This document shows, piece after piece, positions 52,013 to 59,996 of a stretch of DNA of 59,996 nt. Source of the DNA: Acidobacteriota bacterium. Its GTDB lineage: Bacteria > Acidobacteriota > Terriglobia > Acidiferrales > UBA7541. Where the stretch lies: positions 1 to 59,996 of the forward strand of contig JABCZK010000027.1 in the NCBI GenBank assembly GCA_013289695.1. Direction: 5' to 3'. Both the position numbers and the translations under genes were made by a program. Every line of letters begins with the position of its first letter. The first letter of the stretch is position 1. The notes under the pieces are model-generated. The model did no database searches, was not told the DNA's origin, and worked only from the letters and a program-made list of their open reading frames with translations.

Positions 52013-55000
52013 ATGCCCCTCCTTCCGGGTTCACATCTCGGGCCCTATGAAATTGGTGCGCTGCTCGGCTCGGGCGGCATGGGCGAGGTGTACCGCGCGC
52101 GCGATCCGCGCCTGGACCGCGCCGTGGCGATCAAGATTCTGCCCGCCGAATTATCCATGGACTCTGATCATTTGCACCGCTTCGAGCGCGAAGCGCGCTC
52201 CGCCTCCGCGCTCAATCATCCGAATATCGTCACCATCTACGAGCTCGGACACGACGGTTCCGCGCACTTTATCGCGATGGAGCTGATCGAGGGCGAGACG
52301 CTCCGCCAGTTGCTCGTCGCCGGCTCACTGCCGATACGAAAAACAATTGAAATCGCGGCGCAGGTTGCCGAGGGACTGGCCAAAGCGCATGAAGCGGGCA
52401 TCGCGCACCGCGACTTGAAGCCTGAGAATCTGATGGTCTCCCGCGATGGATTCGTCAAAATCCTCGACTTCGGCTTGGCGAAGGTCGCGTCTCCTGCAGC
52501 AGACCAGCAGCAGACCCGCACATTTTCCTCGTGGCAGACTCAACCGGGGATCGTGATGGGAACCGTGCAGTACATGTCGCCGGAACAGGCCGGCGGTGGC
52601 CCACTGGATTTCCGCTCAGACCAATTCTCGTTCGGAGTGGTGCTGTACGAGATGGTCACCGGAAAGCGTCCCTTTCCCAGAAACACAGCGGCGGAGACGC
52701 TGGTGGCCATCATGCGCGAACAGGCCGAGCCGATCGCGGTGCAAAACCCCGAAGTTCCGGCGCCTTTGTGTTGGGCGATTGAGCGCTGCCTGGCGAAGGA
52801 GCCCGATAAGCGTTACGTCTCGACGCGGGATCTTGCGCGCGAACTCGCGGCCATACGCGACCGCTTCTCGGAGAAACCCGCCAGGCAAGCGGAGTCTCGC
52901 CCGGCCAATATTCCCGTACAGCGCACCGCGTTCGTAGGGCGCGAAAAGGAAATCGCCGCCGCCAAAGAACTACTGCTATCGAAGGATGCGCGCCTCGTCA
53001 CCATCACGGGTCCGGGAGGGATCGGCAAGACGCGGCTGGGAGTGGAAGTAGCCACGGGCCTTATCGAAAACTTTACCGGCGGAATTCATTTTGTTCCGCT
53101 CTCGCCGCTGCGCGATCCCGATTTGATCGCTCCCGTCATCGTGCAGACGTTGGGCATCCGCGAGGCCGGAGGCCAGTCACCGCTCGAATTGCTCAGGCGG
53201 CATTTCCAAGAATCGTCGCGCGCGCCGGTGCTGTTCCTGCTGGATAATTTTGAGCACCTGATACAGGCCGCGCCCATCGTGGCGGACCTGCTGGCCATCG
53301 CTGACAATCTTAAGATCCTGGTGACCAGCCGTGCGGCGCTGCACGTTTACGGTGAACAAGAATTTCCAGTGCCGGCGCTGGCCGTGCCGGATGCGCAGTC
53401 GAAGCCCACGCTGGACGTGCTGTCACAATTCCCAGCGGTCGCATTGTTCGTGCAACGCGCGGCCGCCGCCAGACCGGATTTTGAACTGAATCGCCAAAAT
53501 GCTTCCGCGGTCATGGAGATCTGTGCTCGCCTGGATGGCCTGCCTCTCGCCATCGAACTTGCCGCAGCGCGCATGAAAGTTCTCTCGCCTTTAGAGATGC
53601 GCACGCGTCTGGCCAGCCGCTTGCAATTACTCACCGGTGGCGCGCGCGACCTGCCGCAGCGGCAGCAGACCCTGCGGGCGGCATTCGATTGGAGCCATGA
53701 TCTGCTCAGCGCGGCCGAGCAGAAACTTTTCCGCAGGTTGTCGGTGTTCGTCGGCGGATGCACATTGGAAGGCGTGGAAGCCGTCTGCGATACCAAGGGC
53801 GATCTGGAGCTGGATCTGCTCGACGGCATGTCGTCCATGGTGGACAAAAGCCTGCTGCAACAACTTGAGCAGGCTAGCGGTGAATCGCGCTTCGCGATGC
53901 TGGAAACCATTCGGGAGTACGCGCGTGAAAAACTGGAAGCGAGCAGCGAAGACGCGGCGACGAAGCGCGCACATGCCGCTTACTGCCTGGTGCTGGCGGA
54001 GGAAGCGGCTACGGCCGAAAGCGGGGCGGAAGGTGCCCAGGGTCGGGAGCGCCTCGCGCTCGAACACGATAATTTTCGCGCTGGTCTCGAGTGGCTGACG
54101 GTTACGGGAGACGCCGAATGGGGACTGCGCCTGGGCACGGCTCTGTTTCGGTTCTGGGAGTCCCGCGAGTACCTCGCCGAGGGGCGCGACAGGCTCGGGA
54201 AGATTCTGCGCATGCCAGCCGCCGCTGCTCCCACGAAGGCGCGGGCGCGCGCGCTTTTTGCCGCGGGTGTGCTCGCCAGCGAGCAGGGAGATTTCGCCGC
54301 GGCCGATGCGCTGATGATGGAAAGCCTGGAAATCGGGCGTCAGTTGGCAGACACGCGGGGCGTCGCCGTAACGATGAACGCGCGCGCCATTCTTGCTCGC
54401 GACCAGGGGAAGCTTTCTCTAGCGCACGCTCTGTTTCAGGAAAGCCTCACACTGTGGAGGGAATTGGGCGACCTCCAAGCCATCGCTCGCGCTCTGAGCA
54501 ACCTCGCGAGCGTGCTGAAGATGCAGGGCGAGTACGACCTGGCGCGCTCGCTTTGCGCGGAGTGTCGCGCAATCTTTGAGGGACTCGGCGATCGCACCGG
54601 TGCTGCGTGGTCGCTTAACAATGAGGGAGATGTGGCGCGCGATCAGGGCGACTTGGCGGTCGCGCGCGCGTTGTTCGGACAGGCGCTCGCAATTTTCCGC
54701 GAGCTCGATGACCGTTGGGGCATTGCCGGCACGCTGGCCGATCTGGGAAACCTGGCGCGCGAACAACAGAATAGTGCCGCAGCGCTGGCGCTGTATCGCG
54801 AAAGCCTGAAAACTTTTCAGCAGCTGGAGCATAAGCGCGGCATCGCACGGCTGCTGGAATGTTGCGCGTGCTCGGCGGCGGTGCAACAGCAGGCCGAGCG
54901 TGCGTTGCGCCTGGCAGGAGCGGCGGCTGCGCTGCGGCAGAATATTGGCGCGCCTCTGACGCTCGCCGAGCAGGCCAAGCTGCACGCGATCCTGGAGCCG

Positions 55001-55120
55001 GCGCGGCAGGCGCTCGCCAACAGCGCAAGTGCGACGGCGTGGTTGGAGGGGTGGGATATGCCGCTCGATCACGCGATTGAAGAAGTGCTCGCGCCCGAGG
55101 CGACATCGCGGCCGGGTTAG
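52013..55120 (+). CDS. Ser/Thr kinase fused to NB-ARC (STAND) ATPase and TPR array
   Basis: This is a 1035-residue cytoplasmic fusion. Kinase (about 10-285): LGSGGMGEVYRARD, VAIKIL, AHRDLKPEN, DFGLAK, GTVQYMSPEQ. STAND module (about 305-650): FVGREKEI, Walker A GPGGIGKTRLG, Walker B VLFLLDNFEHL, sensor LVTSRAAL, and LPLAIELAAARMKVLSP. TPRs run from about 650 to 1000 (ALSNLASVLKMQGEYDLARSLC, TLADLGNLAREQQNSAAALALY). There is no membrane helix or DNA-binding domain. STAND proteins oligomerise on ligand binding; here assembly could drive kinase activation. Target unknown. Confidence 0.93.
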   Translation: MPLLPGSHLGPYEIGALLGSGGMGEVYRARDPRLDRAVAIKILPAELSMDSDHLHRFEREARSASALNHPNIVTIYELGHDGSAHFIAMELIEGETLRQLLVAGSLPIRKTIEIAAQVAEGLAKAHEAGIAHRDLKPENLMVSRDGFVKILDFGLAKVASPAADQQQTRTFSSWQTQPGIVMGTVQYMSPEQAGGGPLDFRSDQFSFGVVLYEMVTGKRPFPRNTAAETLVAIMREQAEPIAVQNPEVPAPLCWAIERCLAKEPDKRYVSTRDLARELAAIRDRFSEKPARQAESRPANIPVQRTAFVGREKEIAAAKELLLSKDARLVTITGPGGIGKTRLGVEVATGLIENFTGGIHFVPLSPLRDPDLIAPVIVQTLGIREAGGQSPLELLRRHFQESSRAPVLFLLDNFEHLIQAAPIVADLLAIADNLKILVTSRAALHVYGEQEFPVPALAVPDAQSKPTLDVLSQFPAVALFVQRAAAARPDFELNRQNASAVMEICARLDGLPLAIELAAARMKVLSPLEMRTRLASRLQLLTGGARDLPQRQQTLRAAFDWSHDLLSAAEQKLFRRLSVFVGGCTLEGVEAVCDTKGDLELDLLDGMSSMVDKSLLQQLEQASGESRFAMLETIREYAREKLEASSEDAATKRAHAAYCLVLAEEAATAESGAEGAQGRERLALEHDNFRAGLEWLTVTGDAEWGLRLGTALFRFWESREYLAEGRDRLGKILRMPAAAAPTKARARALFAAGVLASEQGDFAAADALMMESLEIGRQLADTRGVAVTMNARAILARDQGKLSLAHALFQESLTLWRELGDLQAIARALSNLASVLKMQGEYDLARSLCAECRAIFEGLGDRTGAAWSLNNEGDVARDQGDLAVARALFGQALAIFRELDDRWGIAGTLADLGNLAREQQNSAAALALYRESLKTFQQLEHKRGIARLLECCACSAAVQQQAERALRLAGAAAALRQNIGAPLTLAEQAKLHAILEPARQALANSASATAWLEGWDMPLDHAIEEVLAPEATSRPG

Positions 55121-55222
55121 CGGCGTGAGGCTGCAAGGTTCGCCGACACAGAGAATTGCATGTCATCCCGAACAGAGTCCCGCGCTTACAGCGGAAAAAA
55201 TGGAGACGCCGCACAGCGGTTC

Positions 55223-55501
55223 TTACTCCGCGGTCGAGGGATCGATCAGCCGCCGCACTGCTGAGACGCGATTGCACGGAATCCCAGTGCGCTTGGCGTG
55301 CTCCTGCACGGTCGCTTCGTCTGGAGCCAGGTACACGCAGTACACTTTGTTGCCGGTGACGTAGCTGTGCAGCCACTGGATCTGAGGACCCATTTCTTTC
55401 AAGACGGCGACCGATTTTTGCGAGATTTCGCGCAGTTGCGCGTCGGTCAGACTTCCAGCTCCTGGAACATCGCGTTCGATCACAAACTTGGGCACGAGCA
55501 T
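55223..55501 (-). CDS. DUF4242 (nickel-binding-type) protein
   Basis: This is a 92-residue protein from ATG 55501 (family proteins begin close to PKFVIERDVPGAG). A further upstream ATG at 55534 would add 11 residues including two Cys. The signature IQWLHSYVTGNKVYCVYLAPDEATV is typical of the SCO4226/DUF4242 ferredoxin-like fold, which forms dimers. The biological role is not known. It is divergent from the OsmC gene. Confidence 0.88.
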   Translation of the reverse strand: MLVPKFVIERDVPGAGSLTDAQLREISQKSVAVLKEMGPQIQWLHSYVTGNKVYCVYLAPDEATVQEHAKRTGIPCNRVSAVRRLIDPSTAE

Positions 55502-55643
55502 TCCTTGGACGCGTTCGCATGCTAGCATGCACATGGAGCGGCTTCAAGAAGGCGGCCCGAAGCTGGGGCCGAACTTGCACGAAGGCCGCGCACGGCACTT
55601 TGCACGACACTCTGCACGAGAATGCGCGAGAAATGAGGTTGCC

Positions 55644-56150
55644 ATGGATCTTCGAACGTTGCAAAAACCGTTGAAAGAGCAATACCGCGCGGACCCTGCC
55701 GCGTCGCGCATCACCATTCGCGCGAAAGGCGTTCAGACCGGCGCGCCGATCGCTTGCTCGGTGGACATCGGGCGGGCCGTCCACCAGGCCGAAGCGCACA
55801 AGGGCGTCGGAGGCGCTGGCGCCGGGGCGTGTTCCGGCGACTTGCTGCTCGGCGCTCTGGCCGCTTGCGCGCAGATTACTTGTCAGATGGTGGCCGCGGC
55901 CATGAACATTCCCACCGAACGAATTGAGGTCACGGTGGAGGGAGACCTCGATCTTCGTGGCACGCTCGGCATTTCGAAAGACGTGCCCGTCGGCTTCGAA
56001 AACATTCGCCTGAATTTTGACATCGCCGCCCGCGACGCCACGGCGGAGCAAATCGCCGCGCTGCGCGAAAAAACCGAGCAGTACTGCGTGGTGATGCAGA
56101 CGTTGCTGCATCCCCCGAAGCCGCAGAGTAACTGGATGCGCCACGATTGA
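55644..56150 (+). CDS. OsmC/Ohr-family peroxidase-like protein
   Basis: This is a 168-residue OsmC-like protein from ATG 55644. The two redox Cys are in LAACAQITC (C75) and EQYCVVMQ (near 150), the pattern of thiol peroxidases reducing organic hydroperoxides. It begins about 140 nt from the divergent DUF4242 start. Length is slightly above the usual 140 residues owing to an N-terminal extension. Confidence 0.9.
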   Translation: MDLRTLQKPLKEQYRADPAASRITIRAKGVQTGAPIACSVDIGRAVHQAEAHKGVGGAGAGACSGDLLLGALAACAQITCQMVAAAMNIPTERIEVTVEGDLDLRGTLGISKDVPVGFENIRLNFDIAARDATAEQIAALREKTEQYCVVMQTLLHPPKPQSNWMRHD

Positions 56151-56806
56151 GCGCGCGTGGCGCTAAATAACATGCGATTTTCGACCGATTAGAATTGGCT
56201 GCCGCCTTTTGTTTTCTGTGAGCTGCGTGGTTTTCTGATCGCCGCGGGGCCGATTAGAATTGCGCATCGTCTCAACTTGGCAATTTTGCGGAAGCCCCCA
56301 TGCTTACCAGGTAAACGGGGGCGTCGCTTCGAGGTTGGGCATAATCTCTCCGCCACTGGTTGTCTGGACTGACGACACTCCGCGTTTCTACGAATGTGTT
56401 TCTACGAATAGCGCCTGAAATCGGACTGTGTTAGCGTGAGTCGGGGCAATGTTGAAGCCCCCGAAGGGACGCGACATGTTGGAGCTGGGCCGCCGTCGGA
56501 AGTCGATCCTCTCCCCGCCCGCCCTCGCGCCTTGGCCCGCCTCTCATCGCTCATCACTCGACACTCGTCACTGCATCAATCAGTCGCTAGCGACACATAA
56601 TCGGAAGCCATCGCAAATCATTGAAAACAATCATCAGCGACCCAAATCAATCGCTAGTTTTTGTCGTGTATTGTGCGTTGCGGCTGAGCCTAGACTTGGC
56701 CCGCCTCCCCTTCGAGGCTTCCGCGGGAAGGCTCTCAGGATAAAAACGCAGACGCTACAAATTCCAGTTCAAATTCAACGGCAACTTCCGCTATGTTGGC
56801 GGGGGC
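56151..56806. other. 656-nt intergenic region
   Basis: No gene is supported. Two copies of CCGATTAGAATTG lie at about 56185-56197 and 56250-56262; a CATCGCTCATCACTCGACACTCGTCACTG stretch (first 20 nt at about 56545) is low-complexity; and CTACAAATTCCAGTTC with AAATTCAACGGCAAC (about 56755-56785) is a remnant of the dispersed repeat family. Confidence 0.5.
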
Positions 56807-57028
56807 GTGAAACACGATTTTACGGAAGGGCTCGCGGTGGACGACGAAGAAAAATGTCCGGTGAGCGGGAAGCGGAAGTACGCGAGCGAAGGCGAGGCGC
56901 TGGCGACAGCCGCGCACCAGATCGCGACCGCCGGTGCGCCTAAGGACCTTCGCGCGTATCGCTGTTCGTGGTGCGACGCTTGGCATCTGACGAAGCACCC
57001 GGGAAAAGGCGGGAAGGAGCGCGCATAG
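56807..57028 (+). CDS. Small zinc-binding-type protein
   Basis: This is a 73-residue protein starting at GTG 56807. Conserved-looking metal ligands: C17 in EEKCPVSGKRKY, and YRCSWCDAWHLTKHP giving C53, C56, H60 and H64. The pattern (CPxxGK...L..YRCxxCxxWHLT) recurs in short bacterial and phage proteins of unknown role. The sequence is helical between the two metal sites. There is no strong ribosome site. Confidence 0.75.
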   Translation: MKHDFTEGLAVDDEEKCPVSGKRKYASEGEALATAAHQIATAGAPKDLRAYRCSWCDAWHLTKHPGKGGKERA

Positions 57029-57058
57029 CCCGCGCGATCCTGCGGCGCGAGCGAGCGT

Positions 57059-57091
57059 AAAAAAAACCGGGAGACTGGTTGGCCTCCCGGT
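57059..57091 (-). terminator. Terminator of the WxPGYW-repeat gene
   Basis: On the minus strand an 8-bp stem (ACCGGGAG / CTCCCGGT) is followed by eight T residues. It lies about 40 nt after the stop of the gene at 57130-58068. Confidence 0.8.
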
Positions 57092-57129
57092 GTGCGGGCC
57101 ATTTGCGTTCCCCAAAAATCCGTGGCGAA

Positions 57130-58068
57130 TTATTTGGGGTCTTTTTTGCCGTTCTTATCGTTGTGAATTTCCTTGCTGGTTTTGTTCTGTTCCTTGTTGA
57201 CCTGTTTCTTTTCCGTGGGAGTCAGCTTGCCGCCGTTGGCTGCGCGGTCGGATTTGACCTGCTGATTGATGTGCTGCTCCTGCTTTTCGACATGGGCAGT
57301 TTCGCCGGCCGACATTTTGCCGCTCGCGGCGCCGTTGCCGATGCGCTTCTGCTGGTTTTCGGCGCGTTCACCGACTCGGCTCATCGCGGGGTTTGCGGGC
57401 CGCCCGTGATTTTCGGAGGCGAAGTTGGAGCGGTCCTGGCTGGCCATGTGCTCGTGGCCCATCTGCTCCGAGGTCGCGTTCACGTGCTCTTCGTGTTCCG
57501 CAGCGCGTTCCTGGGCCGTCGGCATCGCCCTTACGCCGCCGGGGCCGCCATTGAAGCTGGCGCGCACGCCGACGTTTTCGTGGACGACCGTGCGATCAAC
57601 GAAGGTGTTGTGCACGACTGTGGTGTTTACGTTGAGCACTGCGGTGTTATACGCGAATCGTCCGCCGCGCCATTCGCCGCCGACGAAGCCCGCGCCGCCA
57701 TAACCGAATCCGTAATTCACGCCGCCGTAGAAGCCGACGTGCGGTCCCCAGTAACCGGCATGCCAGCCGTAAACGCCGCCGGCGAAGCCCCAGTAGCCGG
57801 GCGTCCAGAGAAGGCCCACGCGCGGGGGAGCAACCCAAACGCCGGGAACCCAGTAATAGCCTGCGTCACCGTAGGCCCAATAGCCGGGCGTCCAGAGATA
57901 GCCTTCGGTGGGGCAAGGGGGCTGAACATAAACCGGCAGCGCCGGGGGGCCTACGTGTACGGAGATGCCCACCGCAATCTGCGCGGTGGCTGGGGACGGC
58001 ATGGACGCGAGCGCCAAGGGCACGCAAAGAGCGAGAAGAAGTGTTCGAATGAAATTGAGCTTACGCAT
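57130..58068 (-). CDS. Secreted YxWGxW/WxPGYW-repeat protein
   Basis: This is a 312-residue exported protein. The ATG follows GGGAGGA. The signal peptide ends PATAQ. Aromatic repeats (YLWTPGYWAYG, YYWVPGVWV, LLWTPGYWGF, YGWHAGYWGPHVGFYGG) cover about 55-130, the BcpO-type WxPGxW motif. The C-terminal half is His/Asn/Gln/Lys-rich and helical, ending in a strongly basic run. The aromatic repeats suggest a surface or matrix protein. A TAAAAT at 58094-58099 is a plausible -10. Confidence 0.85.
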   Translation of the reverse strand: MRKLNFIRTLLLALCVPLALASMPSPATAQIAVGISVHVGPPALPVYVQPPCPTEGYLWTPGYWAYGDAGYYWVPGVWVAPPRVGLLWTPGYWGFAGGVYGWHAGYWGPHVGFYGGVNYGFGYGGAGFVGGEWRGGRFAYNTAVLNVNTTVVHNTFVDRTVVHENVGVRASFNGGPGGVRAMPTAQERAAEHEEHVNATSEQMGHEHMASQDRSNFASENHGRPANPAMSRVGERAENQQKRIGNGAASGKMSAGETAHVEKQEQHINQQVKSDRAANGGKLTPTEKKQVNKEQNKTSKEIHNDKNGKKDPK

Positions 58069-58099
58069 TGCAAAGTCCTCCCTTTATCGAATTATTTTA

Positions 58100-58483
58100 T
58101 CGTTAAAATTTCAGTTTTTTGCTGCGCTTCAGAAACCGAGCTGGGCTAGCTCCATGATTTGTTCAACACGGGAGAGCGCCGAAGGTTTCGCGGTGATTTC
58201 ACTGCGATTCCAGCGGAAGCTAACTCCCTGGCTGAGAATTATTATAAGGGCCGGTGAAATGACTGGAAATCTCGGGATGCGGAAGTACTCTGTGAGTCGG
58301 TAAACACGAGCTGAAGCTACTGATAATAAATGACTTGCCTGCACCTCGAGAATTGGTTTGCGGAGGAAAACCTGCACTACTGGACAGAGTGATCCCGATA
58401 CTTTCGGACAGCGTCTGGTCGAGCGGCGATACTTTCTGGTTCGCGATCGGCTACAGGAACAGAGCGAAGGTTTCCGGCTGTGT
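58100..58483. other. Intergenic, nothing recognised
   Basis: This lies between the divergent/tandem minus-strand genes. No frame has a ribosome site or motif. Confidence 0.5.
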
Positions 58484-59656
58484 TCAATCCTTATACGGGT
58501 CGAATTCGTTGGCGCCAGCCATTGCGACACCTACCGGTGTCAACGTGTGCAGAATGCGAATGCTGGTGCTGTGTTCCGCAAGAACTTCGGGCAAGCGTTT
58601 GTAGCAATCGGGCGATTCGTCCAGGCCCGCGCCGCGCAGTTCCACGTGGGATTTTTGCAGCCACGAGTTCATCATTTCTTGAGTGACTTTTCCGGCGCGC
58701 TTTACTTCGCCGGTCCTCTTGTCTACTTTTCCTTTTGCTTCCATCCGACCCATGACGCGGCCCGCGCCGTGAACGGTGCTATAGAGAGAGTATTTCGCCT
58801 CGTCGTTTTCGATGCCTTCCAGAATCACTGACGTTTCGCCCATGGTGCCGCCTACGAAGCCTTTTTGACCCGGAAACGCGGGCGTGGCTCCTTTACGAAC
58901 GACCCATAGTTGTTCGCCGCCATGAGTTTCGCGCCACGCGAAATTGTGATGGTTGTGAACTTCTGCAAGGATGGGCGCGCCGAGCAACGCTGCAATCCGT
59001 GCGCAGACCCAATCTCGTCCCGCGTAGGCATATTCACCGCCCAGTTGCATGCACTCGATATATTGCGCGCCGAGATCGCTGTGAGCGGGAATTACGCAGG
59101 GCTCGACGTCCATTCCATCGCATGCGCCGGCCTTTTTCAAGAACCACGTGGCGATTTTGTGGCCGAGGCCGCGGGAGCCAAAATGCACGCCGACCCATAC
59201 CCGGTCCTGCTCGTCCGTAAACAAATCAACGTAGTGATTGCCGGAGCCGACCGTACCGAGCTGTTGGCGCGCCATTTCTTTCAGCGGCGAAGCAGCCTGG
59301 CATTTCCAGGCGCCGCTATCAAACAAGGAGTGATCAACGCGCTCCTCGTTACGGCGTCCTACGCCGAAGCTGATTGTTTGCCAGACGGAGTCCATGATTG
59401 GGCTGATGTCTTTGCGAAGCGCTGACCCCGGCATGTCCAGCAAGACGGCTTTATTGCCGCAGGCGATATCGAATCCGACGCCACTGGGACTGATAGAGTC
59501 TTTATAGGCCACCACCCCTCCGATTGGGACGGCGTAGCCTTTGTGATGGTCGGCCATTAGCGCGACTCGATCGGCGGTTTTCGCACACGTCCTGATCTGG
59601 CTGACTGCGCCTTCCTCTGGAGCGCCCCAGATGGGGATGTTGTCTAGGACTTGCAT
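58484..59656 (-). CDS. rtcB: RtcB-family RNA ligase
   Basis: This is a 390-residue RtcB-like protein. Metal and GTP site motifs: GVGFDIACGNKA (D63, C66), GTVGSGNHYVD, HFGSRGLGH, VVRKGATPAFPG, and YSTVHGAGRVMGR with the guanylated His. RtcB joins 2',3'-cyclic phosphate and 5'-OH RNA ends, for example in tRNA or rRNA repair. No archease gene is adjacent. TATTCT (59665-59670) ends 8 nt before the ATG and no Shine-Dalgarno is visible, suggesting a leaderless message. Confidence 0.92.
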   Translation of the reverse strand: MQVLDNIPIWGAPEEGAVSQIRTCAKTADRVALMADHHKGYAVPIGGVVAYKDSISPSGVGFDIACGNKAVLLDMPGSALRKDISPIMDSVWQTISFGVGRRNEERVDHSLFDSGAWKCQAASPLKEMARQQLGTVGSGNHYVDLFTDEQDRVWVGVHFGSRGLGHKIATWFLKKAGACDGMDVEPCVIPAHSDLGAQYIECMQLGGEYAYAGRDWVCARIAALLGAPILAEVHNHHNFAWRETHGGEQLWVVRKGATPAFPGQKGFVGGTMGETSVILEGIENDEAKYSLYSTVHGAGRVMGRMEAKGKVDKRTGEVKRAGKVTQEMMNSWLQKSHVELRGAGLDESPDCYKRLPEVLAEHSTSIRILHTLTPVGVAMAGANEFDPYKD

Positions 59657-59755
59657 GTGGATTCAGAATAGTAGCAAGCCGATGCTGGCCGAGTCCAATT
59701 ACTCCTGATTCAAGTCACGTCGGAGGAAATTTGGTGATATCTCGGCCGCGCAAAC

Positions 59756-59790
59756 AAAAAGGGCGCCTTGGCAATTGCACCGAGGCGCCC
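59756..59790 (-). terminator. groEL terminator
   Basis: On the minus strand a perfect 8-bp stem (GGGCGCCT / AGGCGCCC) is followed by five T residues, 42 nt after the groEL stop. A further palindrome (CGCCCGCCTAAAGGCGG, about 59804-59820) of the dispersed family lies between. Confidence 0.8.
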
Positions 59791-59832
59791 CGTTAATCTA
59801 AAACGCCCGCCTAAAGGCGGCCGCTACAATTC

Positions 59833-59996
59833 TTAGTACATGCCGCCCATGCCGCCGGCGCCTGGGGCGCCGCCGCCGTGAGCTGCGCCGGCTTCCTTGG
59901 GTTCCTTGATGTCGGCCACCAGAGCTTCGGTGGTGAGCATGAGGCCCGCGATGGAAGCGGCGTTCTGCAGAGCGAGACGAGTTACCTTGGCCGGGT
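59833..59996 (-). CDS. groL: Chaperonin GroEL, C-terminal end (partial)
   Basis: Only the last about 53 codons are in the window; the gene runs off the right edge. The translation contains [20 protein letters not shown] and the Gly/Met-rich flexible tail GAGGMGGMY typical of GroEL C-termini. GroEL folds proteins in a double-ring ATP-driven chamber. Confidence 0.95.
   Translation of the reverse strand, partial: PAKVTRLALQNAASIAGLMLTTEALVADIKEPKEAGAAHGGGAPGAGGMGGMY

Noticed and set aside
54615..56144. 509-codon minus-strand open frame
   Set aside because: Crosses three real genes in antisense and has no motifs.

Overview
The window is a bacterial chromosome segment of fairly high G+C. It most probably comes from a soil Acidobacteriota (Terriglobia/Koribacter-like) lineage. 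This is an inference from gene style: Hanks-type kinases fused to TPR arrays, many secreted TPR proteins, a DUF6600/FecR protein, WxPGYW-repeat proteins, a HpnB-like glycosyltransferase, and short hairpin repeats between genes. No 16S rRNA gene is present to settle it. There is no phage, plasmid, complete IS element or CRISPR array.

Layout. 1-6.6 kb: a secreted L-type lectin convergent with a large membrane Ser/Thr kinase-TPR receptor. 6.6-14.9 kb: a gene-poor, accessory-looking stretch with small orphan genes, a degenerate receiver/PilZ-like cluster, a secreted amidohydrolase, an ArsR/AHSA1 pair, and a 28-residue lysine-rich peptide directly followed by a SET-domain lysine methyltransferase. 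It ends at the 3' end of ssrA (tmRNA, minus strand, 14915-15268). 15-25 kb: cell-envelope and housekeeping genes (lytic transglycosylase, aminotransferase, beta-CASP RNase, PagL-like protein), then a Phd/PIN toxin-antitoxin pair and tRNA-Ala(GGC). 25-36 kb: an ECF sigma/anti-sigma pair, secreted TPR proteins, and the run rnc-lepB-AsmA-like-secreted protein. 36-50 kb: FecR/DUF6600 protein, deaminase, uvrB, a second PagL-like protein, HpnB-like glycosyltransferase, DUF2520 protein, an M16 protease heterodimer, a broken ComEA-like gene, a YncE-like propeller, and ribBA with a degenerate RibA half. 50-60 kb: lipoprotein, HTH regulator, glyoxalase-fold protein, kinase-NB-ARC-TPR fusion, DUF4242, OsmC, WxPGYW-repeat protein, RtcB-like ligase, and the 3' end of groEL.

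Two signals run across the window. Many genes have a -10-like hexamer ending about 7-12 nt before the start codon with little or no Shine-Dalgarno, which suggests leaderless transcripts. Intergenic gaps repeatedly carry short hairpin repeats, and one copy appears to lie in frame inside the HpnB-like glycosyltransferase gene.

The most unusual candidate system is the basic peptide plus SET methyltransferase pair at 14148-14773. It may be a bacterial substrate/enzyme couple resembling histone-tail methylation. That function is a hypothesis; the gene pair, the SET motifs and the peptide composition are directly visible.
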